The notes under the pieces: generated by a model
Database searches by the model: none
Told to the model about the DNA's origin: nothing
What the model saw: only the letters and a program-made list of their open reading frames with translations
Made by a program: the position numbers and the translations under genes
In this document: in pieces, positions 18,092-24,528 of the stretch
Layout: every line of letters starts with the position of its first letter
How positions within the stretch are numbered: position 1 is the stretch's first letter
Origin: an uncultured Bacteroidaceae bacterium
GTDB lineage: Bacteria; Bacteroidota; Bacteroidia; Bacteroidales; Bacteroidaceae
Direction of reading: 5' to 3'
NCBI GenBank assembly: GCA_944320955.1
Contig: CALUJL010000013.1
Location: 1-41,520 of the forward strand
DNA: 41,520 nucleotides

Positions 18092-18143
18092 ATTTTCTCC
18101 ACAAAAGGCAATATTTTCCTACACTTTCCGCATATTCTCCTAC
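18077..18143. repeat. AT-rich array with about 22-bp period, possibly diverged palindromes
   Basis: Three similar segments start near 18077, 18101 and 18123. They contain AAAAAGTGCAAAATTTTCTCC-, AAAAGGCAATATTTTCC- and CTTTCCGCATATTCTCC-like sequences and end in TCCTAC or TCTCC. The spacing and the A-run/CTTTTCC layout recall the GC-rich arrays, with A/T replacing the centre. It overlaps the -33 box of fasciclin gene 1. Confidence 0.4.
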
Positions 18144-18195
18144 AAAAAAGCCCCGCCCTTCGTCCCTGCCGGGGCAGGGGGGACCGGGACGAAGG
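18144..18195 (-). terminator. Intrinsic terminator of fasciclin gene 2
   Basis: CCTTCGTCCC (18157-18166) pairs with GGGACGAAGG (18186-18195). On the minus strand GCTTTTTT follows. It comes after repeat array E, which therefore lies in the 3' untranslated region. Confidence 0.85.
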
Positions 18196-18210
18196 TCTGC
18201 CGCCAAGCGC

Positions 18211-18273
18211 CAAAAGCGCTGCCGCTTTCCGAAAAAAGTGGCAGCGCTTTTGGCTGTTTGATGCAGGGCTTTT
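18211..18273. repeat. Intergenic palindrome array E in a 3' untranslated region
   Basis: Units are AAAAGCGCTGCCGCTTTCC (18212-18230), AAAAAAGTGGCAGCGCTTTT (18232-18251) and the variant GTTTGATGCAGGGCTTTT (18256-18273), the reverse complement of the variant in array C. The last unit abuts the fasciclin 2 stop codon. The array precedes the terminator at 18144-18195. Confidence 0.87.
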
Positions 18274-20421
18274 TCAGTCGCGCGGCTCGTTGACGTACGG
18301 ATTGTCGTAGATGCTGGCCGGACAGATCTCGAAGTAATCCATCATGAGCTCTACGCGGTCGGCCGTCGTGGCGTTGCGTGCACGGATATATATGGGGCCG
18401 TCTTCGTCGAGATGGATGCGTCCCATGATATAACGCAGCGGGGAGTGGGCCGTGCCTGCGTCATTTTCCGTTTGGCGCAGGGTGCGGTTGGTACAGCCGT
18501 TGTTGCAAAGCCAGGAGTTCGGGCCTTTCATCCATCCGCGGGCGCGCATTTCCTTGTCGGTGTCGTAGTCGGCGTCGGTTCCGTCGTCGGGTTTGAATCC
18601 GTACTTGTCGGCCGTCTGCGTCATGTCCACGGGAATTCCGCAAACGGTGAGGTTCGTCGTGTCCGTGCCGAGGAAGAGCTGCGAGCAACCGCGTATCTCG
18701 GCCGCCGTGAAGCCCAGGCGTACCTCCCAGTCGCCTGCCGGCACGGGCGGGAGGCGGAGCACGAAGTCGTAGTTGCCATAGACGAAGGCCTCGTCGCCGC
18801 GCATTCCGTTCCAGCCGTAGCCCACGCCTTGTCCGTTGTAGCTCTTCGGGGTAATCATCAGGAAGATGGTGCCTTGCGATTTGAACTTGATGTGGCTCAG
18901 ATAGCCCTCGGGGAAGATGATGCGCCCGCCGCCGCCCGTGGGATAATAGGAGTAGCGGATGTTGTTGCTCATCACTTCGTCGAAGATTGTCCATATATCA
19001 TGACGGAAGCGGATGGTCTGGAATTCCTTGCGGGGGTAGACCAGCATGTCGGAAATCTCGTGGAAGAATCCGTTTTCCGTAGTGAGTTGCTTTCCGGTGA
19101 TGATGGGCCCGTCGACGGTGGGGCGGCGCCAGTCGCGCTCTTCGTTGAAGTATTCTTCGTTTTGGTGCGAGGGATTGAGCACAACGCGGTCGGGATCGGG
19201 ATCGATGCCGCCCACCCATGCGTGCCCGTTAGCCCCGGCGGAGACTTCGATGAGCTGGTTGGGGGCAAGAGACTCGTAGAATTCGTTGAGACGGTTGTAG
19301 GCGGTGATGAGTCCCACCCGGTAACGCGAGAAATCGTCGTGGTCTATCTTCTTGTTCACCACGTGGTAGGCTACGAAACGGTTGAAGTAATTCTTCGGAT
19401 CGCCCCAGTCTTCGGTGTTTCCCTCGGCGAATTCCTTGGAATCGGAGTCGTATTGGGAGGAAAACCAGTCGAAAGCGTAGGCGCGCACTGCGGCCAGCGT
19501 ATCTTCGAGCGTAGTGGCCGAGGCGATGGCGGGAATTTTTTCGGTATAGACTTCGTCGGGTTCCACAAAGACGGTGTAGCCGAAGTATTTCTTCTGCGGC
19601 ACGGTGGGATCGTGTGCGTCGTCGCCGCCCTTAGTGTCGCTGTAATCGGTCTGATCAGGCACGTAATCGTAGTCTTCCGGCACGGTATTGATGCGCTCCT
19701 CCAAGTCGGTTGCCACCAGGAGCCGCCCGAATATCGTGTACCGCGGGTTGGCTGCGAAAAACTCCTGCAGCTTCATCGTAGAGGGCTGCACGACGGAGTC
19801 CAGGCGGTGCACGAATCCGTTGTGGCACTCTATGTCGCGCTCGGTGATGTGCGCCTGGCTGTTGACAACGTAGCCCCCGTCGTCGGCCATGCTGATGTAG
19901 ATTACGCGATTGAGGAGGTTCAGATCGCCGAGTTTCTCGGAGAAGTCTTTCGATTCATAGGCCACTCCGGCTTCGTTGGAGCTGACGACGTGCATTTTGG
20001 CCACGACGTCGATGATGGAGTCGGCTTTCGTCTTTCCCTCGTAGCCGTGGCCTTGTGCGGCCTGGCTGCCATACTTTTCCTGCATTTCGGCAAAGCTGGC
20101 GCACTCGAGCGTAGCCAGATAGTCGGTCATGGCCTCGTTGTCGGGGGCGAAGCAGGTGTAGTAACCATAGGAATTGAGCAGCGAGGAGAGGGAGGAACCG
20201 TCGTCGTCGGTCCGGGCGTTCCGGATGAATTCGGCATAGATGCTGAAGTCGGCATTGCCCTCCAGGTAGTCATCGATGGTTTGCCCCGTAAAGGTGTAGT
20301 AACTGTCGCTGGGGATGTCGTCGTTCGTACAGGAGACTGCCGCGAAGCCGCACACCAAGAGCGAGAACAGGAGAAGCAGCGGGTTCATGCCGCCGCCATG
20401 CTTATTTTTCATAGCATTCAT
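18274..20421 (-). CDS. Fasciclin-domain lipoprotein, paralog 2
   Basis: A 715-residue lipoprotein related to the downstream gene along its whole length. The lipobox AAVSC (Cys near 31) is followed by the same 19 residues as in paralog 1, CTNDDIPSDSYYTFTGQTI, including the acidic surface-export-like start. The FAS1 domain (YYTCFAPDNEAMTDYL ... GFVHRLDSVVQPS) is followed by a degenerate second FAS1-like part (FVAYHVVNKKID) and the shared C-terminal region (GGRIIFPEGYL, LRLPPVPAGDWEVRLGF, ELMMDYFEICP, NEPRD end). Paralog 2 has an extra segment around residues 110-135 (AQGHGYEGKTK). Start may be 20421 or the ATG at 20412. It is probably a surface-exposed adhesion or scaffold protein; the ligand is unknown. 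Confidence 0.85.
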   Translation of the reverse strand: MNAMKNKHGGGMNPLLLLFSLLVCGFAAVSCTNDDIPSDSYYTFTGQTIDDYLEGNADFSIYAEFIRNARTDDDGSSLSSLLNSYGYYTCFAPDNEAMTDYLATLECASFAEMQEKYGSQAAQGHGYEGKTKADSIIDVVAKMHVVSSNEAGVAYESKDFSEKLGDLNLLNRVIYISMADDGGYVVNSQAHITERDIECHNGFVHRLDSVVQPSTMKLQEFFAANPRYTIFGRLLVATDLEERINTVPEDYDYVPDQTDYSDTKGGDDAHDPTVPQKKYFGYTVFVEPDEVYTEKIPAIASATTLEDTLAAVRAYAFDWFSSQYDSDSKEFAEGNTEDWGDPKNYFNRFVAYHVVNKKIDHDDFSRYRVGLITAYNRLNEFYESLAPNQLIEVSAGANGHAWVGGIDPDPDRVVLNPSHQNEEYFNEERDWRRPTVDGPIITGKQLTTENGFFHEISDMLVYPRKEFQTIRFRHDIWTIFDEVMSNNIRYSYYPTGGGGRIIFPEGYLSHIKFKSQGTIFLMITPKSYNGQGVGYGWNGMRGDEAFVYGNYDFVLRLPPVPAGDWEVRLGFTAAEIRGCSQLFLGTDTTNLTVCGIPVDMTQTADKYGFKPDDGTDADYDTDKEMRARGWMKGPNSWLCNNGCTNRTLRQTENDAGTAHSPLRYIMGRIHLDEDGPIYIRARNATTADRVELMMDYFEICPASIYDNPYVNEPRD

Positions 20422-20475
20422 ATTATTAAGATTATCTGTTTCAGGTTATAGTTTTTTAGGTAATTGGATTGGCTA

Positions 20476-20507
20476 CAAAGATAGAGCCTTTCTGCTTTTC
20501 TTGCAAC
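20476..20507 (-). promoter_or_regulatory. Promoter of fasciclin gene 2
   Basis: Minus strand GTTG (20507-20504), 20 bp, TATCTTTG (20483-20476). Leader of about 50 nt. Repeat array F lies directly upstream. Confidence 0.72.
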
Positions 20508-20536
20508 AGGATAAAGCATTTTATGCCTCCGGTTCC

Positions 20537-20618
20537 GAAAAAAAGCGGCAGGGGAAACGGGAAAAAGCGGCAGCACTTTTTGCAAAAAGCGCTGCCGCTT
20601 TTTGCAGAAAGCTGCGGC
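20537..20618. repeat. Intergenic palindrome array F upstream of a promoter
   Basis: It contains a diverged unit (AAAAAGCGGCAGGGGAAACG, from 20539), a canonical unit AAAAAGCGGCAGCACTTTTT (20562-20581), the near-perfect palindrome AAAAAGCGCTGCCGCTTTTT (20584-20603) and a degraded fourth copy. It lies between the terminator of the operon to the right and the fasciclin 2 promoter. Confidence 0.85.
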
Positions 20619-20636
20619 ACGGCCCGAAAGGGGCTC

Positions 20637-20668
20637 TTCACCCGCCGCCCCAAGGAGCGGCGGGTGAA
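20637..20668 (-). other. Second hairpin after the DUF3298-gene terminator
   Basis: Perfect 12-bp arms TTCACCCGCCGC (20637-20648) and GCGGCGGGTGAA (20657-20668) with an 8-nt loop and no T tract. It follows the main terminator at 20672-20706 and may act as a back-up stop or a bidirectional insulator. Confidence 0.5.
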
Positions 20669-20671
20669 GGC

Positions 20672-20706
20672 AAAACGCGCCCGGCAGGACATGCCTGCCG
20701 GGCGCG
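20672..20706 (-). terminator. Intrinsic terminator of the thioesterase-TlpA-DUF3298 operon
   Basis: Perfect 13-bp GC arms CGCGCCCGGCAGG (20676-20688) and CCTGCCGGGCGCG (20694-20706), followed on the minus strand by TTTT. It lies 36 bases after the last stop codon. Confidence 0.88.
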
Positions 20707-20742
20707 CCGGTTTGAAAAACAGTTACTTACAAGAGGCCCCCG

Positions 20743-21597
20743 CTACGGCTCTTCCGAGGGGAAGAGCTCCTCGATGCCCGGCCTCAACCAGCGGCGCACT
20801 TGCGCCATCGGCAGGGTGACGCGCGGGGCGCCCCCGGCGTAGCAGGCTATCTCGTAGGGCTGATAGATGAAAGTGACGCCGCTCGGGTCGACGCTCACGT
20901 TGGGGGTCAGGAAGACTTCTTCGAGATTGATGCAGGTCTTCTCGGCCAGTTCTTCGGCCGTGCGGCAGCCGTTGTCGGCCAGGAGCGCCTGCTTCACGCC
21001 GTCGAGCAGGGCCGTGCTGTCCACGTTCTGCACGAAAATGTCGGAAGGACGGAGCACCCGCGTGTGCGCGCCGCCCAGACGGATACTCATGCGGCGGACG
21101 GTGTAGACTCCGTGGGCGCCGCCGGTGTAGAGGTCCGTGCGCTGCTCGACGACCACGGCACGCGGCGAGCTGAAGTCCAGGCGCATCGTGACGTAGCGCG
21201 AGTAGTTCATGTAAAGAGGCGGCGCGTCGGCCGAGTCGCGCATGCCGTAAGCGTCGTTTTCATACTCATTGACGTAGGCGCTGTGCAGGCCTTCGGCGTA
21301 GCGGGCAAAGCTCGAGGGCGTGACCTGCCCGCCGTAGCCGAAGACTTCGCGGGGCAGGAGTGTCTGGAGTGCCGCCAGTGTGAAGGGATCGGAGCCCGTG
21401 GCGGGGCAAAGGTAGTGGATGGTATCGGTGAGGCATACGCCGTCGCGCGCTCCCTCCGGCACATAGGTGCGGCCGAAGGTGAGCGTGCGGAACTCGATGC
21501 CGGAGGTCAGTATCTGTATCTGCCGCGGCGGCTTGTGGAAACTCAGGGGGAGGATACACAAAAGGTAAGCAACGAGAGGAAGGAGGATGCGTTTCAT
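20743..21597 (-). CDS. Secreted DUF3298/RsiV-like protein
   Basis: A 284-residue protein with an uncleaved or cleavable signal (MKRILLPLVAYLLCILPLSF). The motif region YTGGAHGVYTVRRMSIRLGG (about 157-176) and the C-terminal FIYQPYEIACYAGGAPRVTLPM (about 247-268) are the signature of the DUF4163/DUF3298 pair seen in RsiV, the lysozyme-binding anti-sigma factor of Bacillus. No cytoplasmic anti-sigma domain is present, so only the extracellular-type domains are shared. It is the last gene of the likely operon, 23 bp after the TlpA gene. Function in Bacteroidota is unknown; an envelope ligand-binding role is a guess. Confidence 0.75.
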   Translation of the reverse strand: MKRILLPLVAYLLCILPLSFHKPPRQIQILTSGIEFRTLTFGRTYVPEGARDGVCLTDTIHYLCPATGSDPFTLAALQTLLPREVFGYGGQVTPSSFARYAEGLHSAYVNEYENDAYGMRDSADAPPLYMNYSRYVTMRLDFSSPRAVVVEQRTDLYTGGAHGVYTVRRMSIRLGGAHTRVLRPSDIFVQNVDSTALLDGVKQALLADNGCRTAEELAEKTCINLEEVFLTPNVSVDPSGVTFIYQPYEIACYAGGAPRVTLPMAQVRRWLRPGIEELFPSEEP

Positions 21598-21620
21598 GTC
21601 TGTCGTTCTGCTTTAGGTGA

Positions 21621-22664
21621 TTACTTGGACTGGCTCATGATTTCGTCGATCGTGCGCACCATCTCCTCACCGCGCAGGTTGCGCTTGAGAATCGTGCCGT
21701 CGGGGCCGAAGAGGATGATTTGGGGAATTCCCTCGATGCCATAGGCATCCGATCCGGCGTACTGCGCGTTCATGATCTGGGGCCAGGTGATGTCCAGTTC
21801 CTTCATGGCCTTTTGCGTATCCGCGGGCTTGTCCCACGTGGCCACGCCCAGCACGACGAGGCCCTCCGCCTTGTATTTATTGTAAACCGCTGCAATATGG
21901 GGAATCTCCCGGCGGCAGGGCCCGCACCAGCTGGCCCAGAAGTCGGCCAGGACGTACTGCCCTTTTCCCACATAGTCGGAGAGAGACTGGCGCTTGCCCT
22001 CGTATTCGGCCGAGAAGTCCGTAAACTTCTTCCCCTCGGCCGTGGCGATGCGCGCCAAAAGGGCTTTCTTCTTGCGGGCCACCGGCTCCTGCTGCTGCAC
22101 AAAGCTGCCCGCCTTTTCTATCAAGTCCAGCAACGCCGCGTCGTCCAGCAGCCCGACGGTGCGTATGACGGCCAGCACGCCGAGCACATCGTCCGGGTGT
22201 TTCGCCATCATCCCCCCGGCCAGCGACACGATCTCGGCGCGTGCTGCGTCGCCGCTCTTCCGGTTTTCCCGGAGAGCGGCCTCGATTTCGAGCAAAGCCC
22301 GGTTGAAAGCCTGGAATTCGTCGTTCATCGGCGTACCCGTGCCGGTAGCCTGCCGCGTTCCCTGCAGGACAATCTGTCCCGGCTCCAGTATAAACGCGCC
22401 GCCGGAGCGGGTCTCGCGCGAGAAAACGAGGGCATAACGGGGCTTCTCCACCCGGCCGGTGAAGACATACTTGCCCTGCTTCACCTCGGTGGAGGCCAGC
22501 GTATCGCGCGTCAATGCGTCGGTCATGTAAATAACACCCGAGAAAGTGGCATCGGCCACCTGCCCTTCTACACGATAGTCTCCCGGCTCTTGCCCGAAAG
22601 CGGCCAGCGCCGGCACGAAAAGGAGCGGAAGAATCCGGCTCCGGAGGTTCTTGGTTTTGTTCAT
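21621..22664 (-). CDS. DUF4369-TlpA family thioredoxin (copy 1)
   Basis: A 347-residue exported thiol-disulfide protein. Signal peptide (about 1-24, ending AFGQ), DUF4369-like beta-domain (about 28-110, YRVEGQVADATFSGVIYMTD), an alpha-helical linker (110-205), then a TlpA/AhpC-TSA thioredoxin domain with ADFWASWCGPCRREIPHIAAVYNKY (active site CGPC near 248-251), and the cis-Pro loop GIEGIPQIILFGPDG. It probably reduces or isomerises periplasmic disulfides; these fusions are abundant in Bacteroidota and their partners are unknown. It lies 22 bp from copy 2, with which it shares long stretches, so they are tandem duplicates in one operon. Confidence 0.88.
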   Translation of the reverse strand: MNKTKNLRSRILPLLFVPALAAFGQEPGDYRVEGQVADATFSGVIYMTDALTRDTLASTEVKQGKYVFTGRVEKPRYALVFSRETRSGGAFILEPGQIVLQGTRQATGTGTPMNDEFQAFNRALLEIEAALRENRKSGDAARAEIVSLAGGMMAKHPDDVLGVLAVIRTVGLLDDAALLDLIEKAGSFVQQQEPVARKKKALLARIATAEGKKFTDFSAEYEGKRQSLSDYVGKGQYVLADFWASWCGPCRREIPHIAAVYNKYKAEGLVVLGVATWDKPADTQKAMKELDITWPQIMNAQYAGSDAYGIEGIPQIILFGPDGTILKRNLRGEEMVRTIDEIMSQSK

Positions 22665-22686
22665 TGCTATTCTGTTTTTTTACTGG

Positions 22687-23742
22687 TTATTCTGCGGTTT
22701 CCGGGTTCATCACCTCGTCCACCCTCCGCTCCAGGGCCTCGCCGCGCAGTCCGCGCGCCAGGATGGTGCCGTCGGGGGCGAACAAAATGGTATGGGGTAT
22801 GGCGGAGATGCCGTACACCTCCCGGGGGAGGCTGCCGGCGTTGAGCATCTGCGGCCAGGAGATGCCGAGCTCTTCCACGGCGCGCTGCGTGTCGGCCGGG
22901 CGGTCGGAGGTGGCAATGCCGAGGACCACGAGGCCTTTCGCCTTATACCTATTATATATGGCGGCAATGTGGGGCATCTCCCGGCGGCAAGGCCCGCACC
23001 AACTGGCCCAGAAGTCGGCCAAAACGTACTGGCCCCGGCCTACATAGTCGGAAAGCGACGTCCGTTTGCCGTCGTGCTCTACCGTAAAGTCCGAAAACTT
23101 CTGCCCTTCTGCCGTACGCGCCTGCACTTCCAGCTCTTTGCGCAAAGCCACGATCCCGGGGTCGCCCTGGACCACCGAACCGGTGGAGCGGATAAACGCC
23201 AAAGCCTGCTCCGGCGTGAAAAAAGCGGGAGCGAGCAGCTGGATGCATACGGCGCCGAGCAGGTCGTTGGGGTGCTCTTCCAGGACATGGCGCACCACGC
23301 TGTCCACCTTCTGGTGGACGAATTCGCCCATCCGCCCCTCATCCGGGCCGGCAGAGGCATCCCTTGCGATACGATTCATGGCACCGATCATCGCCAGGAA
23401 GCCGTCGTTGAGCGGAGTGCCCTCGGCCAGAAAATTTTTCCGCTGCTGGCGGAACCGGATATCGCCCGGCTCCAGGAAGAAGAAGCTGGGCTGCACGGAC
23501 ACCCCGGAGAAGGAAAACGCAGCGGCCACGGGGGCCTGCACCGTGCCCTGCATACGAAACCGCCCTCGCTCCACCCGCGCCGAGTCCAAGCGCTGCTGCG
23601 TGGCGTAATCCACCAGATAGACCCGCCCCGCGGCGGCAGTGTCTTCCAGGGCGGCCTCTATGGTGTACGCCCCGTCCTGGGCATGAAGCGGGAAAAGCAG
23701 GGCAGCCGTCAGGCTGAAGAGGAGGGAAAGGATGCGTTTCAT
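22687..23742 (-). CDS. DUF4369-TlpA family thioredoxin (copy 2)
   Basis: A 351-residue paralog of the next gene. Signal peptide MKRILSLLFSLTAALLFPLHAQ, DUF4369-like domain (YTIEAALEDTAAAGRVYLVDYA), helical linker, and thioredoxin domain with the active site ADFWASWCGPCRREMPHIAAIYNRY and cis-Pro loop GISAIPHTILFAPDG. I place the start at 23742, where a normal signal peptide begins. The open frame upstream of it runs through repeat array G and into the thioesterase gene and codes no plausible N-terminus. No promoter box is seen directly upstream, so it is probably read from the thioesterase promoter. Confidence 0.88.
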   Translation of the reverse strand: MKRILSLLFSLTAALLFPLHAQDGAYTIEAALEDTAAAGRVYLVDYATQQRLDSARVERGRFRMQGTVQAPVAAAFSFSGVSVQPSFFFLEPGDIRFRQQRKNFLAEGTPLNDGFLAMIGAMNRIARDASAGPDEGRMGEFVHQKVDSVVRHVLEEHPNDLLGAVCIQLLAPAFFTPEQALAFIRSTGSVVQGDPGIVALRKELEVQARTAEGQKFSDFTVEHDGKRTSLSDYVGRGQYVLADFWASWCGPCRREMPHIAAIYNRYKAKGLVVLGIATSDRPADTQRAVEELGISWPQMLNAGSLPREVYGISAIPHTILFAPDGTILARGLRGEALERRVDEVMNPETAE

Positions 23743-23776
23743 CGGTAAGAAGTTTTTAAGAGGTGAAAGGGAAAGC

Positions 23777-23867
23777 GGGAAAAGCGCTTGATGTTTCCGG
23801 GAAAAGCGGCAGCGGTTTTCGGAAAAAGTGCCTGCGGTTCCGGGGAAAAGCGGCAGCGGTTTTTCCC
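23777..23867. repeat. Intergenic palindrome array G inside an operon (four units)
   Basis: Units start at 23777, 23799, 23821 and 23842. Cores are AAAAGCGCTTGATGTTTCC (variant), AAAAGCGGCAGCGGTTTTC, AAAAAGTGCCTGCGGTTCC and AAAAGCGGCAGCGGTTTTT. The array lies between the thioesterase and the first TlpA gene, so the units would be transcribed as an intercistronic spacer. Confidence 0.88.
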
Positions 23868-23890
23868 GAAGGCGGCCTCCGGGAAGCCGG

Positions 23891-24334
23891 TCAGTGCTCC
23901 GCGCGACGCAGGTCGCGCCCCTCGTAGCGGCAAAAGGCCTGCACCCACGACTCGGGGATGGGCACCGCCGTCTGCGCGGCGGCATCGAAAGCCACCACGA
24001 CCGACGTGCAGAAGCACTTCACCTGGCGCGTGTCGCTGTTGATGACCTGCTGGACGAGCGTAAAACTCTTGTGCCCCACCGCGCTCACCGCCGTCTGCAC
24101 GGCAATATGCTCCTCGGGGCGGATCGGGACGAGGAAGTCCACTTCGGCATGGGCCAGCACCACGCTCGTCTGCCGCATGACGGCCTCGGCGGGATGCACG
24201 TCCTGGAAATAGCTCGACTTGCCCAAGTCGTAGAAAGAAAAATAAACGGTATTATTCACATGCCCCAGCGTGTCCACATCGTTGAAGCGGATCTGCAGGG
24301 GAAGCGTGTGGCGGAATTGAACAGAAGTATCCAT
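23891..24334 (-). CDS. Acyl-CoA thioesterase, hotdog fold (4HBT/YbgC-like)
   Basis: A 147-residue cytoplasmic hotdog-fold enzyme. The diagnostic segment LQIRFNDVDTLGHVNNTVYFSFYDLGKSSYF (about 11-41) contains the catalytic Asp and the GHVNN motif of the YbgC/FadM group. The rest (LAHAEVDFLVPIRPEEHIAVQTAV...KSFTLVQQVIN) fits the beta-sheet and dimer interface. It hydrolyses acyl-CoA, chain preference unknown. I start it at 24334 (MDTSVQF). Longer in-frame options reach into the promoter region. It leads a minus-strand operon with two TlpA proteins and a DUF3298 protein. Confidence 0.88.
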   Translation of the reverse strand: MDTSVQFRHTLPLQIRFNDVDTLGHVNNTVYFSFYDLGKSSYFQDVHPAEAVMRQTSVVLAHAEVDFLVPIRPEEHIAVQTAVSAVGHKSFTLVQQVINSDTRQVKCFCTSVVVAFDAAAQTAVPIPESWVQAFCRYEGRDLRRAEH

Positions 24335-24410
24335 AGGAATCGGCGCGCGCCGCGTGCGAAAAAGATTCGCCGGCATTACACTTTTTAAACAATGCTGCAA
24401 TATCTTGTGG

Positions 24411-24442
24411 CAAAGATACGCAATCCGTTTCCAATTCACAAT
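24411..24442 (-). promoter_or_regulatory. Promoter of the thioesterase operon
   Basis: Minus strand ATTG (24442-24439), 20 bp, TATCTTTG (24418-24411). Leader of about 70 nt. It faces away from the maeB promoter, whose -7 box is 76 bp to the right. Confidence 0.72.
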
Positions 24443-24493
24443 AAAAAGCGTTATTTTGATGCACGCCCCGGAACGTTTTACCCGGAGATTTCC

Positions 24494-24501
24494 TATCTTT
24501 G
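24494..24501 (+). promoter_or_regulatory. -7 promoter element of maeB
   Basis: TATCTTTG, 27 nt before the maeB ATG. No TTTG sits at ideal spacing; TTTT at 24476-24479 is closer than usual. The box overlaps a TTG at 24499 that would otherwise extend the frame. Confidence 0.62.
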
Positions 24502-24528
24502 CGCCGACACTTAGGACAATCACACAAT

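Noticed and set aside
24499-24528. TTG at 24499 as an upstream start of maeB
   Set aside because: It lies within the TATCTTTG promoter box, so it is not transcribed; the ATG at 24529 starts the known family N-terminus.
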